DNA of 64,000 bases from DATFFO01 sp963744905 (GTDB lineage: Bacteria; Actinomycetota; Acidimicrobiia; Spongiisociales; ZC4RG35). The translations under genes and the position numbers were made by a program. The stretch covers positions 124,001 to 188,000 of the forward strand of contig CAVUUV010000002.1 in the NCBI GenBank assembly GCA_963744905.1, read 5' to 3'. Each line of letters starts with the position of its first letter. The stretch's first letter is position 1. Shown in pieces: positions 26,173-35,109 of this stretch. The notes below the pieces were generated by a model. The model searched no databases and was not told the DNA's origin. It saw only the letters and a program-made list of their open reading frames with translations.

Positions 26173-26281
26173 CTTCTTTGGACCACCACGAACGCCCCAC
26201 CCGTTCTTTCGACCGCCACGAACGCATAGCGATGCTGACCGTCCAAAGAAGCGGAGGGGCGTTCCCCTACGTCCAAAGAAA
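26173..26281. repeat. Intergenic hairpin repeat family A, copy 2
   Basis: Same architecture as the element at 14963: CTTCTTTGGAC, CACGAACGC, a central GAACGCATAGCGATG and two GTCCAAAGAA units on the right. It lies between fumC and the acetyltransferase gene, ending 15 bases from the latter's stop codon. Confidence 0.8.
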
Positions 26282-26296
26282 CCGCGCGGGACGCCC

Positions 26297-26956
26297 TCAG
26301 AGGGAACGACGCTGGCGCCCGTTTTGGTCGAAGTTGGACGGGTCGAGCCAGGTCTGGAAACGGGCCCGTAGGGCAGGCCACTCGTCGTCGACGATCGAGA
26401 ACCAGGCCGTATCGCGGTTGCGGCCCTTGTACACCATGTGGCTGCGGAACACCCCCTCGAACGTGAAACCGAGCCGCAGCGCCGCCCGCCGCGAGGCCTG
26501 GTTGAGCGCATCGCACTTCCATTCGTATCGGCGGTAACCGAGAGAAAAGACCCGTTCGGCCATCAGATACATGGCCTCGGTGGCGGCGGTGGTTCGCTGC
26601 AGCGAGGGGGCGTAGGCCAGGTGACCGACCTCGATCGACCCTGCTTCGGGGGTGATTCGCAAATAGCTGCCCCAACCCCGAGCACGGCCGCCCACGTCGA
26701 ATGTGAAGAAGAGAGGGTCGGTCGACTCCGGCCACGAGGTCACGGTCCGTGCCAGGTGGCTGCGGTCCTCGAAGGGCCCGTAGCCCATATAGGTCCACAT
26801 GGACCCGTCATCCTGGGAGAACGCCTCCCACAGATCGGTGACCGCCCCCGATCCGAAGGGGTTGATGGTGACATGGTCGCCAACCATCCGGGTGTGCTCG
26901 GGAAAGGGCGGCGGGCTCCATTCGGGCACGGGCCGCCCCACAGGTAGATCGCTCAT
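26297..26956 (-). CDS. GNAT-family acetyltransferase (RimJ/RimL-like)
   Basis: 219 residues. The acetyl-CoA-binding region runs IEVGHLAYAPSLQRTTAATEAMYLMAERV in pieces, followed by YEWKCDALNQASRRAALRLG and FEGVFRSHMVYKGRNRDTAW, the pattern of the RimJ/L branch that acetylates protein N-termini or small amines. Substrate unknown. Its ATG overlaps the stop of the M42 peptidase gene. Confidence 0.85.
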   Translation of the reverse strand: MSDLPVGRPVPEWSPPPFPEHTRMVGDHVTINPFGSGAVTDLWEAFSQDDGSMWTYMGYGPFEDRSHLARTVTSWPESTDPLFFTFDVGGRARGWGSYLRITPEAGSIEVGHLAYAPSLQRTTAATEAMYLMAERVFSLGYRRYEWKCDALNQASRRAALRLGFTFEGVFRSHMVYKGRNRDTAWFSIVDDEWPALRARFQTWLDPSNFDQNGRQRRSL

Positions 26957-28044
26957 TGGACGATGCCACCATCTCTCTCGAATCGGTCGTCGAGCCTGGC
27001 TCTCAACGAGGACGGCCGGTCGATCGACTCGGCAGCCAGCCCCAGGAGGTCTACCAAACCGTGGAAATCGTCCAGGCTCACCACCTCAGGCAGCAGGGTA
27101 GGAATCCCCTTGCCCTGCTCGACCTGGTCGAGGTGGCCCATGTTGTGGTAGTTGCCCAGCGGAAGGCACACGCCACCTGCCCGATACCCGTAGGCGGCGA
27201 AGGCCGTGGCCTCACACGACCCGCCCGCCATCAGCCGCCGCTGATGTCTGACTCCCTGTTCGGTCGCTGCCTCGACCAACCGGTTGGTGATCTCGTGGTC
27301 GAAGACGCTGGAGGCGTCACCGACCCGGATCACCGGGCCTGCGCCCAGCGGCGAATCGTCATAGGCACGGCTGCATTCGACCGAGATGATGCGAGACCCC
27401 TCGGGAGCGGTGCCGGCCTGACAGGCGCCGATGGCACCGATGAAGCCCACCTCCTCGGCCCGGGTCAACAAGACGCCGAAGTGACGTCTCTCCTCCATCG
27501 ACCGGGCCCTGTCCAGTGCCGCCAGAGCCGCCGCCACCCCGGCCAGGTCATCACAGGCGGGTGCCAGGAGGAAGCGCTCGCCGGCCCCACCCCGCTTGGT
27601 ACCGAAGAACCAGCGCCCCACATCGCCGGCCGTCAGGACCGCCGAGCGATCCATCCTCACCACCCCACGCGAGGACTCGTGGTCGAACTCCTCCAGGTCG
27701 CCGAGGTGGACACCGTCGCTGCCGTCGAACAGCTCGATGCGACTCCTGCGGAAGTACTCCTTGCGCACCCCTCCCCGGAACTCGACCGACACCATCGGTC
27801 CCTCGACCCCGGTCACGACGAAGCCGGGATGATCTGTGTGGGCCACGGCCAGGACCGGCTGACGACGCTTGCGCCCTCTCTGGGTGAGGAGGAGGTTCCC
27901 ATGGCGGTCGGCCTTCGCGCGCAGGTCTGCACGACGTCCCACCCAGGCCCTAACCCACGCCATCACCCGCTGCTCGCGGCCGGGCGCGGTGGGGATCCTG
28001 GTCAGTTGGGCCAGCCAGCGACGCTCGGTGCTCCTGTCCGCCAT
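26953..28044 (-). CDS. M42-family (tetrahedral) aminopeptidase
   Basis: 363 residues. Metal/catalytic residues fit M42: HTDHPGF (first His and Asp), the bridging Asp in PACDDLAGVAA, the Glu pair in TRAEEVGFIG, the Glu in SVECSR and the last His in NYHNMGHLDQ. These enzymes trim peptides in the cytoplasm as large oligomers. Start ATG 28044 avoids a longer frame that runs into the sufC intergenic region. Probably co-transcribed with sufC. Confidence 0.85.
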   Translation of the reverse strand: MADRSTERRWLAQLTRIPTAPGREQRVMAWVRAWVGRRADLRAKADRHGNLLLTQRGRKRRQPVLAVAHTDHPGFVVTGVEGPMVSVEFRGGVRKEYFRRSRIELFDGSDGVHLGDLEEFDHESSRGVVRMDRSAVLTAGDVGRWFFGTKRGGAGERFLLAPACDDLAGVAAALAALDRARSMEERRHFGVLLTRAEEVGFIGAIGACQAGTAPEGSRIISVECSRAYDDSPLGAGPVIRVGDASSVFDHEITNRLVEAATEQGVRHQRRLMAGGSCEATAFAAYGYRAGGVCLPLGNYHNMGHLDQVEQGKGIPTLLPEVVSLDDFHGLVDLLGLAAESIDRPSSLRARLDDRFERDGGIVQ

Positions 28045-28092
28045 GATGGGGAGCTTCCCAGACCGCTCACGTCGGGGCAACCAGGCAGGCCG

Positions 28093-28899
28093 TCAGCGGT
28101 CGAAGGGGGTATCGGTGAAGAACTCGGAGGCGGTCGGTGTGCGGGGCTCCTCGTCGGCGGGAACCTCCAGCCCCAGGCGCCGGCGGACCGCGTCGTATCC
28201 GCCCTCCTCCAGGGCCTGGGCCAGCTCGGCGCCCCCCGACTCCACGATGCGGCCGTCGATCATCACATGCACCCTCTCCGGGGTGAGGTACCGGAGGATG
28301 CGGGCGTAGTGGGTGATCATCACAACGGCCACGTCCGGTGACCGCATCGACTCCACCGCCTCCGCCACCTGGCGCACGGCATCGATGTCCAGGCCCGAGT
28401 CGATCTCGTCCAGGATGGCGACCCTGGGGTGGAGGACGGCCATCTGAAAGATCTCGGAGCGCTTCTTCTCACCCCCCGACAGGTCGTCGTTGATGGAGCG
28501 ATCCAGGAACTCGACCATGTCAAACCGGTCGGCGGCCGATCTGATGTCATCCTCCACCTGGTCTGGATCGAGACCACGCTCCTCGGCGGCCTCCCTGACG
28601 AACTCCCCCAGATGGATTCCGGGAACCTCGGTCGGGTACTGAAAGGCCTGCAGGAGGCCGAGCCGGCTCCGCTCGTCCACCTCCAGGCCCAGCAACTCAT
28701 CGTCGTCCAATTGCGCCGACCCCGACACCTGATAGGCGCGATGACCGGTGAGCACGTGGCTGAGGGTGGACTTTCCCGACCCGTTGGGTCCCATGATCAC
28801 GTGGATCTCTCCATAAGGAACCTCCAGGTCGACGCCCTTGAGGATCTCTTTGTCAACGATCGAGGCGTGCAGGTCTCGCACGGACAGGGCAGCACTCAT
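28093..28899 (-). CDS. sufC: SufC, Fe-S assembly ATPase (second copy)
   Basis: 268 residues. Walker A GPNGSGKST, signature LSGGEKKRSE, Walker B AILDEIDSGLDID and switch His in MITHYARIL. It keeps the canonical DEIDSG Walker B where the copy at 20750 has DETDSG, and has an extra C-terminal tail of about 25 residues (LEVPADEEPRTPTASEFFTD). In the same unit as sufD and a Rieske ferredoxin. The ATG overlaps the Rieske stop (TGATG). It is probably the SufBD partner by context. Confidence 0.92.
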   Translation of the reverse strand: MSAALSVRDLHASIVDKEILKGVDLEVPYGEIHVIMGPNGSGKSTLSHVLTGHRAYQVSGSAQLDDDELLGLEVDERSRLGLLQAFQYPTEVPGIHLGEFVREAAEERGLDPDQVEDDIRSAADRFDMVEFLDRSINDDLSGGEKKRSEIFQMAVLHPRVAILDEIDSGLDIDAVRQVAEAVESMRSPDVAVVMITHYARILRYLTPERVHVMIDGRIVESGGAELAQALEEGGYDAVRRRLGLEVPADEEPRTPTASEFFTDTPFDR

Positions 28900-29216
28900 C
28901 AGCTCTCTTCTCCAATTCGCAAATAGACCATCCCGTCCTCCACCTTGACGTCGTAGACCGGGACCGGTTCGGTGGCCGGGAGAGCGTGGGGCTCGCCGGT
29001 CGCCAGGTCGAAGGCGCTCCCGTGACGGGGACACTCCACCTCCATGTCCCACACCTCTCCTTCGGCCAGCGAGGCCTCGGCGTGGCTACAACGGTCTCCC
29101 AGGGCATAGACGTCGTCCCCGATCCGGAAAAGCGCTATACGATGATCACCCACCTCGACTCGCAGACCGGTGCCCTGGGGGACTCTGCGTGCCTCGGTGA
29201 TCTCAATCCAGCTCAA
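28899..29216 (-). CDS. Rieske-type [2Fe-2S] ferredoxin
   Basis: 105 residues. The two cluster motifs are CSH (about 43-45, DRCSHAEASL) and CPRH (about 61-64, ECPRHGSAFDL). Single-domain Rieske proteins of this kind are often found within suf operons, as here between sufD and sufC; both junctions overlap by 1-4 bases. A role as electron donor in cluster assembly is an inference from that position. Confidence 0.9.
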   Translation of the reverse strand: MSWIEITEARRVPQGTGLRVEVGDHRIALFRIGDDVYALGDRCSHAEASLAEGEVWDMEVECPRHGSAFDLATGEPHALPATEPVPVYDVKVEDGMVYLRIGEES

Positions 29217-30484
29217 GACAGCCGGCCCTCCTCCTGGGCCTGCACGAAGCGACGGAAGACGGCCTCCTTGATGGGTCGCTCGACCACGTCGATGGGCAGA
29301 CGATCGATCGCCTCGGTGAAGAATCCCCGGATCAGCATTCGCTCCGCTCTGGCCCGGGAGAGCCCCCGGCTCTGCAGGTAGTAGAGGTGCTCGTCCTCGA
29401 GTGGGCCCACCGACGACCCGTGCCCACAGACGACGTCGTCACACAGGATCTCGAGATTGGGCACCGAATGGGCCTTGGCGTTCTCCGACAGGACCAGGTT
29501 GCGGTTGGTTTCGAACGCCGAGGAGCGGAGGGCATCCTTCTCGATCCGGAGCAGGCCGGTGAAGATCGACTGGGCGCTGTCCTCCACGGCCCCCTTGAGG
29601 AACACATCCGACGAGGTGCTGCGGCCAATGTGATCGATCAACATCCGGTAGTCGAGGGTCTGATCACCCTCTCCGAAATACAGCCCCACGATCTGGGTCG
29701 AGGAACCGGCCCCCTCGAGCTCGGCATGCAGATCCAATCGCCCGATGCGACCCCCCAGCCCCGCCTCACCGATCCAACCGTTGGCATCGCGCCCCAGGTG
29801 GACCCTCTGGTGGACCACACCGACGGTGGCGTCACCCCAGCTCTGGACGGACTGATAGCGGATCCTGCCGCCCTCACCGGCCTCGATCGTCACCCCCGGG
29901 ACCGACACCATCTCGACACCGTCAGGACTGCGGTGGAGGAGCAGGAACCCGGCCTCCGCTCCGGGGCCAACCGCCAGCTCGACGTGCGGAAAGGACATCA
30001 CACCGGCCTGGGTGGATTGGACATCGATCAGGACCGGAGCCTCGACGACCTGCTTGGGCTGCACCTCCACCCTGACTCCATCGCCGGCGAAGGCGAGGTG
30101 GGCGGCGGCCAGCTTGTCCCGGTCCACCGGTGCCGCCGGTCGCAACTCGTCCAACTCGGCCATACGCCGGACGGTCACGGCGGCCGAGCCCTCGGCTGCC
30201 TGAACCATGCCGTCGACGATGGTCACCGAGGCGGACAGGGCATTCTCCCGGGCGCGACGAAGGAAATCGCCCTCCGGAAGGGGGCGCCCCTCTTCCGTGG
30301 CGGGTGAGAGGGCGTCGAGGTCGACTCCCAGGTCGACGTAGCGCCACTCCTCCTCGGCCCCGGTGGGAAGCTCCTGAGCCTCGAAACCGGCCCAGGCGTC
30401 GTTCATCTGCTCCACCCTCCAGGCCGGCAGGTGCTGGGAGATCAGGTCGAGGGCGCGGCGATCGAACGCGGTCAATTGGGGCAC
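29213..30484 (-). CDS. sufD: SufD, Fe-S scaffold subunit
   Basis: 423 residues. The N-terminal helices (EEEWRYVDLGVDLDAL) are followed by the beta-helix core, with HIGRSTSSDVFLKG, FTGLLRIEKDA, ETNRNLVLSENAKAHSVPNL, CDDVVCGHGSSVGPLEDEHL and YYLQSRGLSRARAERMLIRG. It forms the SufBCD complex with SufB (encoded 6.5 kb away) and SufC. GTG 30484 is the apparent start with only a weak GGAG next to it, so leaderless or longer starts are possible. First gene of its unit. Confidence 0.92.
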   Translation of the reverse strand: MPQLTAFDRRALDLISQHLPAWRVEQMNDAWAGFEAQELPTGAEEEWRYVDLGVDLDALSPATEEGRPLPEGDFLRRARENALSASVTIVDGMVQAAEGSAAVTVRRMAELDELRPAAPVDRDKLAAAHLAFAGDGVRVEVQPKQVVEAPVLIDVQSTQAGVMSFPHVELAVGPGAEAGFLLLHRSPDGVEMVSVPGVTIEAGEGGRIRYQSVQSWGDATVGVVHQRVHLGRDANGWIGEAGLGGRIGRLDLHAELEGAGSSTQIVGLYFGEGDQTLDYRMLIDHIGRSTSSDVFLKGAVEDSAQSIFTGLLRIEKDALRSSAFETNRNLVLSENAKAHSVPNLEILCDDVVCGHGSSVGPLEDEHLYYLQSRGLSRARAERMLIRGFFTEAIDRLPIDVVERPIKEAVFRRFVQAQEEGRLS

Positions 30485-30599
30485 TCCAGGGGCATAGTCT
30501 GCTGAGGGTCGATAGGAAGGTTTCGCTGGTCGAGGGTCGTGTCTTCGGCCTCTCGAATGGTATGGGAGACCGTGTGATTTCCGAAAAGAACCGCACCGA

Positions 30600-31289
30600 T
30601 CACCCGGTGGTCACCAGCTCCGCCACCCGCACCCAGACACGATCGAACATCGTCTCGGTCAGTTTGCCGGTGAAGGTGTTCTGCTGGCTGGGGTGGTACG
30701 AGCCGATCACCACCGGCCCCCTACCCGGCTCCACCTCCGAGAGATGCCCGAAGCGGGGGCGCGGCCTGGGCACCTCCCAGCCCAGACTGGCCGCACCCAG
30801 CCGGAGCACCGTGTTCCATGCGAGTCCGCCCAGACAGACCACCACCCGGGGTGAGACGGCCTCGATCTCGGGTATCAGCCAGGTGTCCACACAGGTAGCC
30901 ACCTCTTGAGCAGTGGGCCGGTTGTCGGGCGGCGGGCAGTGACAAACCGCCGTGATCCGAACCTTCACCAGCTCCAGGTCGGGATCGTCGTGGATCGGGG
31001 AGGTGGCCAGGCCCACCTTGTGCAGGGCCGCGAAGAGCCACTGACCTGAGCGGTCACCGCTGAACATGCGACCCGTGCGGTTGGCCCCGTGAGCTGCCGG
31101 CGCCAGCCCCACGATCAAACCCGGAGCATCGAGAGAGCCCCGGGAGGGAACGGGCCGCCCCCAGTAATCCTCATCCGAGAAGGCGGCCCGCTTCTCGGTC
31201 GACGCCTTCAGCTCCCGCCATTCGACCAGACGCGGACAAAGGCGACAATCGATCAGACCCTGGTGTGGGCCGGCGCCAACTCCCTTCAA
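30600..31289 (-). CDS. Family 5 (UdgB-like) uracil-DNA glycosylase
   Basis: 229 residues. N-terminal Fe-S cysteines in DCRLCPRLVEWRE; motif A GLAPAAHGANRTGRMFSGD, characteristic of family 5; further cysteines in VCHCPPP and ATCVDTW; motif B SYHPSQQNTFTG. Excises uracil and related bases from DNA. I choose TTG 31289 because GGAGG lies ten bases upstream and the codon overlaps the preceding stop (TTGA); longer frames would read through the upstream gene. Confidence 0.87.
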   Translation of the reverse strand: MKGVGAGPHQGLIDCRLCPRLVEWRELKASTEKRAAFSDEDYWGRPVPSRGSLDAPGLIVGLAPAAHGANRTGRMFSGDRSGQWLFAALHKVGLATSPIHDDPDLELVKVRITAVCHCPPPDNRPTAQEVATCVDTWLIPEIEAVSPRVVVCLGGLAWNTVLRLGAASLGWEVPRPRPRFGHLSEVEPGRGPVVIGSYHPSQQNTFTGKLTETMFDRVWVRVAELVTTG

Positions 31290-32746
31290 GGCGAGGTGCC
31301 CTCCAGGGCGTTGGTGGTCACGTTGGAGGTGGCATTCCACAGCATCCATCCCAGGCCGTAGGACTCTGCGATATCGATCTGTGCCCGCACCTGGGAGGCG
31401 TCATAGTTGAAGTCCTGCAGCCAGGGACGCACCACGACCTGGCGAGAAAGGCGATCCAGCCCGTCGCTCAGTGCCTGCTGGACGACCGGCCCCGGATGGG
31501 AGTTGGGGGAGTCGAATCCAAACCAGCCCGAGTTGTAGTGGCTCGGGTAGAGCATCGGTGATGCCACGTCCACCACCGAGGTCACGTCGAGCCAGTTCTG
31601 ACCGATCCCCCCGTCATCCTCGACCGTGGTCACGAACCCGAACACGTCGGCAGCCACCGCACAGCCCAGCGGGTGCAGGGCGGCAACGGCGTCGGAGAGG
31701 AAGCCCCTCATCGTCTCTGCCCGCACCTCGGCGGTCACCCCACCATCGAACATCGCCGATTCGGGCCTGGAGTCGGGAAAGCGGACGTAGTCGAACTGGA
31801 GCTCGTCCACTCCCATAGAACAGGCCTCCTTGGCCAGGTCGAGGGCGTAGGCGCGAGCGTCGGGATCGGTCGGATCCAGGAAGTACTGGCCCCGCGAAGT
31901 GAAAGGCGCCTGGGTGGCCGAGTCCCACACGGACATCTCCGGCATCCGCTTGGCGGCAATCGGATCCTGGAACGCCACCAGGCGCCCGATCAGATACAGG
32001 CCCTCGCCGTGGGCCAGCGATGCCACATGACGCAGATCGTACATGCCGGCATCGGCGCCGACCTGTTTCGCCAACGGAACCTGGGACTCGTAAAGCACCT
32101 GACCGGTCTCGTCTTTCAGATCCACCATGAGTGCGTTCAGCTCGGTGTCGGTGGCCATGGCGAGGAACTGATCGAATCGCTTCTCAACCGCCTCCCCGGA
32201 GATGTGGACGGCTTTGGCCACGGCGGGATCCATGACGATCTGCTGATCACCCGGGCCACCGGCCCAATCGAAGCTCACCTTCTCCCAGGCCGGGCGCTTC
32301 ACAGTCACCAGGCCCGGCTCGGCTCCCCTCAATTCGAAGGCGCCGTCTCCATCGGTCGTGGCGGAGGCCAGGCCGGCCGACACCACCGCATCCGACACGG
32401 CCCGTCCAGAGGCGTCGACTACCTCGCCTCTAAGCACCCGTGCCTTGAGAACGGTGTCGAGAACCCCGTCCGTGGGCTCAGGCGAGGCGACGATGGCGCC
32501 GACGTGGCCCGGGGCCGAAATCTCGATCGGCTGGCTCACGCCCTCGATCACTACCGTGCCGTCCGCCGCGGTCAGGCCCAGCTGGTGGCCTCCGGCTGCC
32601 ACCACCGCTTCGGGCACCGGCCGACCAGCGTCATCAACCACCCGGAGTGTGAACGGCTCAGAGCCCCCGACGAGGCTCCAGGCGGCCCACGCCGCCCAGG
32701 CCAGCGTCAGGAAGATGAGAAGGCGGAACTGGCTACGTCGTCTCAC
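31286..32746 (-). CDS. Putative glycoside hydrolase (DUF4015/PF13200-like) with N-terminal Ig-like modules
   Basis: 486 residues. One membrane helix or uncleaved signal (8-26), then two carboxypeptidase-regulatory-like beta modules (about 33-70, PFTLRVVDDAGRPVPEAVV; about 97-135, ARVLRGEVVDASGRAVSDAV). A TIM-barrel-like domain follows (190-486): LNALMVDLKDETG, YLIGRLVAFQDP, DELQFDYVRFPDSR, VAADVFGFVTT, SPMLYPSHY and VRPWLQDF. PF13200 proteins are predicted polysaccharide hydrolases with no firm substrate. Acts outside the membrane. It overlaps the UDG gene by four bases. Confidence 0.85.
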   Translation of the reverse strand: MRRRSQFRLLIFLTLAWAAWAAWSLVGGSEPFTLRVVDDAGRPVPEAVVAAGGHQLGLTAADGTVVIEGVSQPIEISAPGHVGAIVASPEPTDGVLDTVLKARVLRGEVVDASGRAVSDAVVSAGLASATTDGDGAFELRGAEPGLVTVKRPAWEKVSFDWAGGPGDQQIVMDPAVAKAVHISGEAVEKRFDQFLAMATDTELNALMVDLKDETGQVLYESQVPLAKQVGADAGMYDLRHVASLAHGEGLYLIGRLVAFQDPIAAKRMPEMSVWDSATQAPFTSRGQYFLDPTDPDARAYALDLAKEACSMGVDELQFDYVRFPDSRPESAMFDGGVTAEVRAETMRGFLSDAVAALHPLGCAVAADVFGFVTTVEDDGGIGQNWLDVTSVVDVASPMLYPSHYNSGWFGFDSPNSHPGPVVQQALSDGLDRLSRQVVVRPWLQDFNYDASQVRAQIDIAESYGLGWMLWNATSNVTTNALEGTSP

Positions 32747-32818
32747 GGCGAAAGGCCAGACTACCGGGCACCGGGCCGTAGGGTCGGGTCCGGTTACGCG
32801 AAAAGCGACCGAAACCCG

Positions 32819-32847
32819 TTGTCAACAGGCCTTTCTTCTGATACGTT
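32819..32847 (+). promoter_or_regulatory. Sigma-70-type promoter of the sigma factor gene
   Basis: TTGTCA (32819-32824) and TACGTT (32842-32847) are spaced by 17 bases, with the sigma gene's ribosome site AGGGGAGGA shortly downstream. The -35 is a good match; the -10 keeps T, A and final T. Confidence 0.5.
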
Positions 32848-32873
32848 CGCCTTGTCCTAGAAGGGGAGGATCG

Positions 32874-33797
32874 GTGAGCAGGTCCAGACGTCACGCTACC
32901 GCCGATGCGGTTGGCCTCTACCTGGGTGACGTGTCGGATCACGGCCTGCTGACGGCCGAGGACGAGGTGCGTCTGGCCCGGGCCATCGAGAGAGGCCGTC
33001 AAGCCGAGGGTCGGTTGGGCGATTCCGACCTCGATCACGAAGACCGGACCCGGCTCGAACGGCTGGTTCGCGAAGGTGAGGAGGCCCGGGCCACCTTCAT
33101 CCGTGCCAACCTGCGCCTGGTCATCTCCATCGCCAAGCGCTACACGGGCCGGGGCCTCGACCTGCTGGACCTGATCCAGGAGGGAAACCTGGGGCTGATC
33201 CGGGCCGTGGAGAAGTTCGAATGGCGAAAGGGGTTCAAGTTCTCCACCTACGCCACCTGGTGGATCCGTCAGGCCATAACCCGGGGCATCGGCAATGCCG
33301 GCCGCACCATCAGGCTGCCGGTACACCTGATCGACGTGGTCCGCACGGTCTCGGACACCCGTCAGATGCTCCACGACCAACTGCGCAGGGTGCCCACCGT
33401 CGATGAGGTGGCCGAGGCATCGGGGGTAGACCGGGACCGGGTCCTGGTGGCCATCGAGGCCCCGGGAGACACGGTCTCTCTCGACCGCCCGGTCGGTTCC
33501 GAGGGCGATGCCGAGCTGCAGGATTTCGTCGAGGACGAGACGCTGGACCCTTTCGCCCTCGCCGTGGAGACTCTGGCCCGGGAAAGGCTGATGGCTGCTC
33601 TGGAGATGCTCGATGCCGACGAGCGACAGGTGCTCTGGCTTCGCTTCGGACTGGACGGCTCAGAGCCGTGGACGTTGACCGACGTGGGCCAGGTCATGCA
33701 CACCACCCGGGAGCGGGTGCGCCAGATCGAAGGCCGGGCTCTGGCCAAGCTGCGCCATCCCTCTCTCCAGGCGGACCTGGCCGGAGCAGTGTTGTGA
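32874..33797 (+). CDS. RNA polymerase sigma-70 factor, group 2-like
   Basis: 307 residues without region 1.1. Region 1.2 begins DAVGLYLGDVSDHGLLTAED. Region 2 contains LDLIQEGNLGLIRAVEKFEW and FSTYATWWIRQAITRGI; region 3 VHLIDVVRTVSDTR; region 4 LTDVGQVMHTTRERVRQIEG. This is the layout of an alternative primary-like factor (SigB/HrdB group). GTG 32874 follows AGGGGAGGA. Which genes it controls is not visible here. Confidence 0.92.
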   Translation: MSRSRRHATADAVGLYLGDVSDHGLLTAEDEVRLARAIERGRQAEGRLGDSDLDHEDRTRLERLVREGEEARATFIRANLRLVISIAKRYTGRGLDLLDLIQEGNLGLIRAVEKFEWRKGFKFSTYATWWIRQAITRGIGNAGRTIRLPVHLIDVVRTVSDTRQMLHDQLRRVPTVDEVAEASGVDRDRVLVAIEAPGDTVSLDRPVGSEGDAELQDFVEDETLDPFALAVETLARERLMAALEMLDADERQVLWLRFGLDGSEPWTLTDVGQVMHTTRERVRQIEGRALAKLRHPSLQADLAGAVL

Positions 33798-33886
33798 CAC
33801 CGTGACGGCCTGGTCCTGTCGGGGTTGAATAGACCCGGTCGGCCAGGGTCCCTGGCGGCACCAGCCCGGCTGGATAAGCTGTTGTC

Positions 33887-34153
33887 ATGCTCAACGACCC
33901 CAATTTCACCGCTCTAGGGATCATGGCGCTGTTTGGTCTGGTGGTGGGATTGGTGGGCGGGGTGGCAGCCGGCGCCAAGTCCCTGGGATTGGTCGCCTTG
34001 ATGGGCGCCATGGGAGCAGTGGCGGCGGCGGCCGTGGCCCGGGTAGCAGGGCTCGACCCCGTGGTCGGGATCGGCAACGATTACTCGTTCGTGTACGGCG
34101 CGGTGGGCGGACTCATCCTGAGCTACGCGGTCGGACGCAGCGACCGTCGCTGA
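33887..34153 (+). CDS. Small three-helix membrane protein
   Basis: 88 residues with three hydrophobic Gly/Ala-rich segments (about 8-30, 33-53, 64-82) and a basic end (GRSDRR). No recognised family. ATG 33887 is preceded by TAAGCT six bases upstream, which could be a -10 of a leaderless transcript. The AMP nucleosidase gene follows after two bases. Confidence 0.6.
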   Translation: MLNDPNFTALGIMALFGLVVGLVGGVAAGAKSLGLVALMGAMGAVAAAAVARVAGLDPVVGIGNDYSFVYGAVGGLILSYAVGRSDRR

Positions 34154-34155
34154 CC

Positions 34156-34941
34156 GTGGCCGGGTCCCCGATTGACCGCCTGGCCCTGGTTCGGGACTGG
34201 CTCCCCCGTTACACGGGGATGCCTCTTGGCCAGTTCGGCGACTACATCCTCCTGACCAACTTCAAGTCCTACCTGGAGGGTTTTGCGGCCCGTTTCGGTT
34301 GCACGATCCGGGGCCTGGACAGTCCGATGCAGGCCGCCACCAACCACGACGGGCTCACCATGATCAACTTCGGGATCGGTACCGCCAATGCCGCCACGAT
34401 CATGGATCTGCTGGTCGCCGTCCAGCCCGAGGGGGTGTTGTTCCTGGGCAAGTGCGGTGGGCTCAAGACGTCGACCGAGATCGGCCATTTCATCCTCCCC
34501 ATCGCCGCCATCCGCGGCGAGGGCACCTCCAATGACTACTTCCCGCCCGAGGTCCCGGCTCTCCCTTCCTTCAAACTGCACAAGTTCGTCTCGGAGAAGA
34601 TCGTTGCCCGCGGTCTCGAGTATCGGACCGGCGTCGTCTACACAACCAACCGCAGGGTGTGGGAGCACGACGAGTCATTCCTGGCTCGATTGCGCCGCCT
34701 GACGGCGCTGGCTATAGACATGGAGACGGCCACCATCTTCATCGTCGGTCACGCCAACCAGATCCCCCGGGGCGCCCTGCTCCTCGTATCGGACACGCCA
34801 TACACGCCGGAAGGAGTGAAGAGCGGGGAGAGCGACTCGATCGTCACCCGTGACTGGTCGGACACGCACCTCGAGCTGGGTATCGAGGCCATGACCGACA
34901 TCGCCGTCCACGGCGAGGCGATCAAACACTTCACCTTCTGA
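34156..34941 (+). CDS. amn: AMP nucleosidase
   Basis: 261 residues, the short form without the regulatory N-terminal domain of the E. coli enzyme. Nucleoside phosphorylase-fold landmarks: LTNFKSYLEGFA, NFGIGTANAATIMDLL, LFLGKCGGLKTSTEIGHF, TNRRVWEHDE, AIDMETATIF and LLVSDTPYTPEGVKSGESD. It splits AMP to adenine and ribose-5-phosphate. GTG 34156 starts two bases after the membrane protein's stop. Convergent with the next gene across a hairpin array. Confidence 0.87.
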   Translation: MAGSPIDRLALVRDWLPRYTGMPLGQFGDYILLTNFKSYLEGFAARFGCTIRGLDSPMQAATNHDGLTMINFGIGTANAATIMDLLVAVQPEGVLFLGKCGGLKTSTEIGHFILPIAAIRGEGTSNDYFPPEVPALPSFKLHKFVSEKIVARGLEYRTGVVYTTNRRVWEHDESFLARLRRLTALAIDMETATIFIVGHANQIPRGALLLVSDTPYTPEGVKSGESDSIVTRDWSDTHLELGIEAMTDIAVHGEAIKHFTF

Positions 34942-34990
34942 CCCATCCCGGGGAGAACCGCCCCGGCCAGGCACGCCCAACTCTGGGCCC

Positions 34991-35103
34991 TGAGCGTCGC
35001 CGGGCGACGCTGTGAACCCTGGGTTGGACGGGGATCCGGGCCCTGGTCGAACCCTGGGCTGTGAGCGTCGCCAGGCGACGCTGTGAACCCTGGGTTGGAC
35101 GGG
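34991..35103. terminator. Tandem hairpin array between convergent genes
   Basis: Two near-identical units 71 bases apart. Each holds AGCGTCGCC-N-GGCGACGCT (34993-35011 and 35064-35082) followed by GTGAACCCTGGGTTGGACGG. Perfect 9-bp stems with one-base centres lie between the stops of amn (plus) and the carboxyltransferase gene (minus), so they probably end transcription from both sides. No T-run follows. Confidence 0.7.
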
Positions 35104-35109
35104 TGGCGC

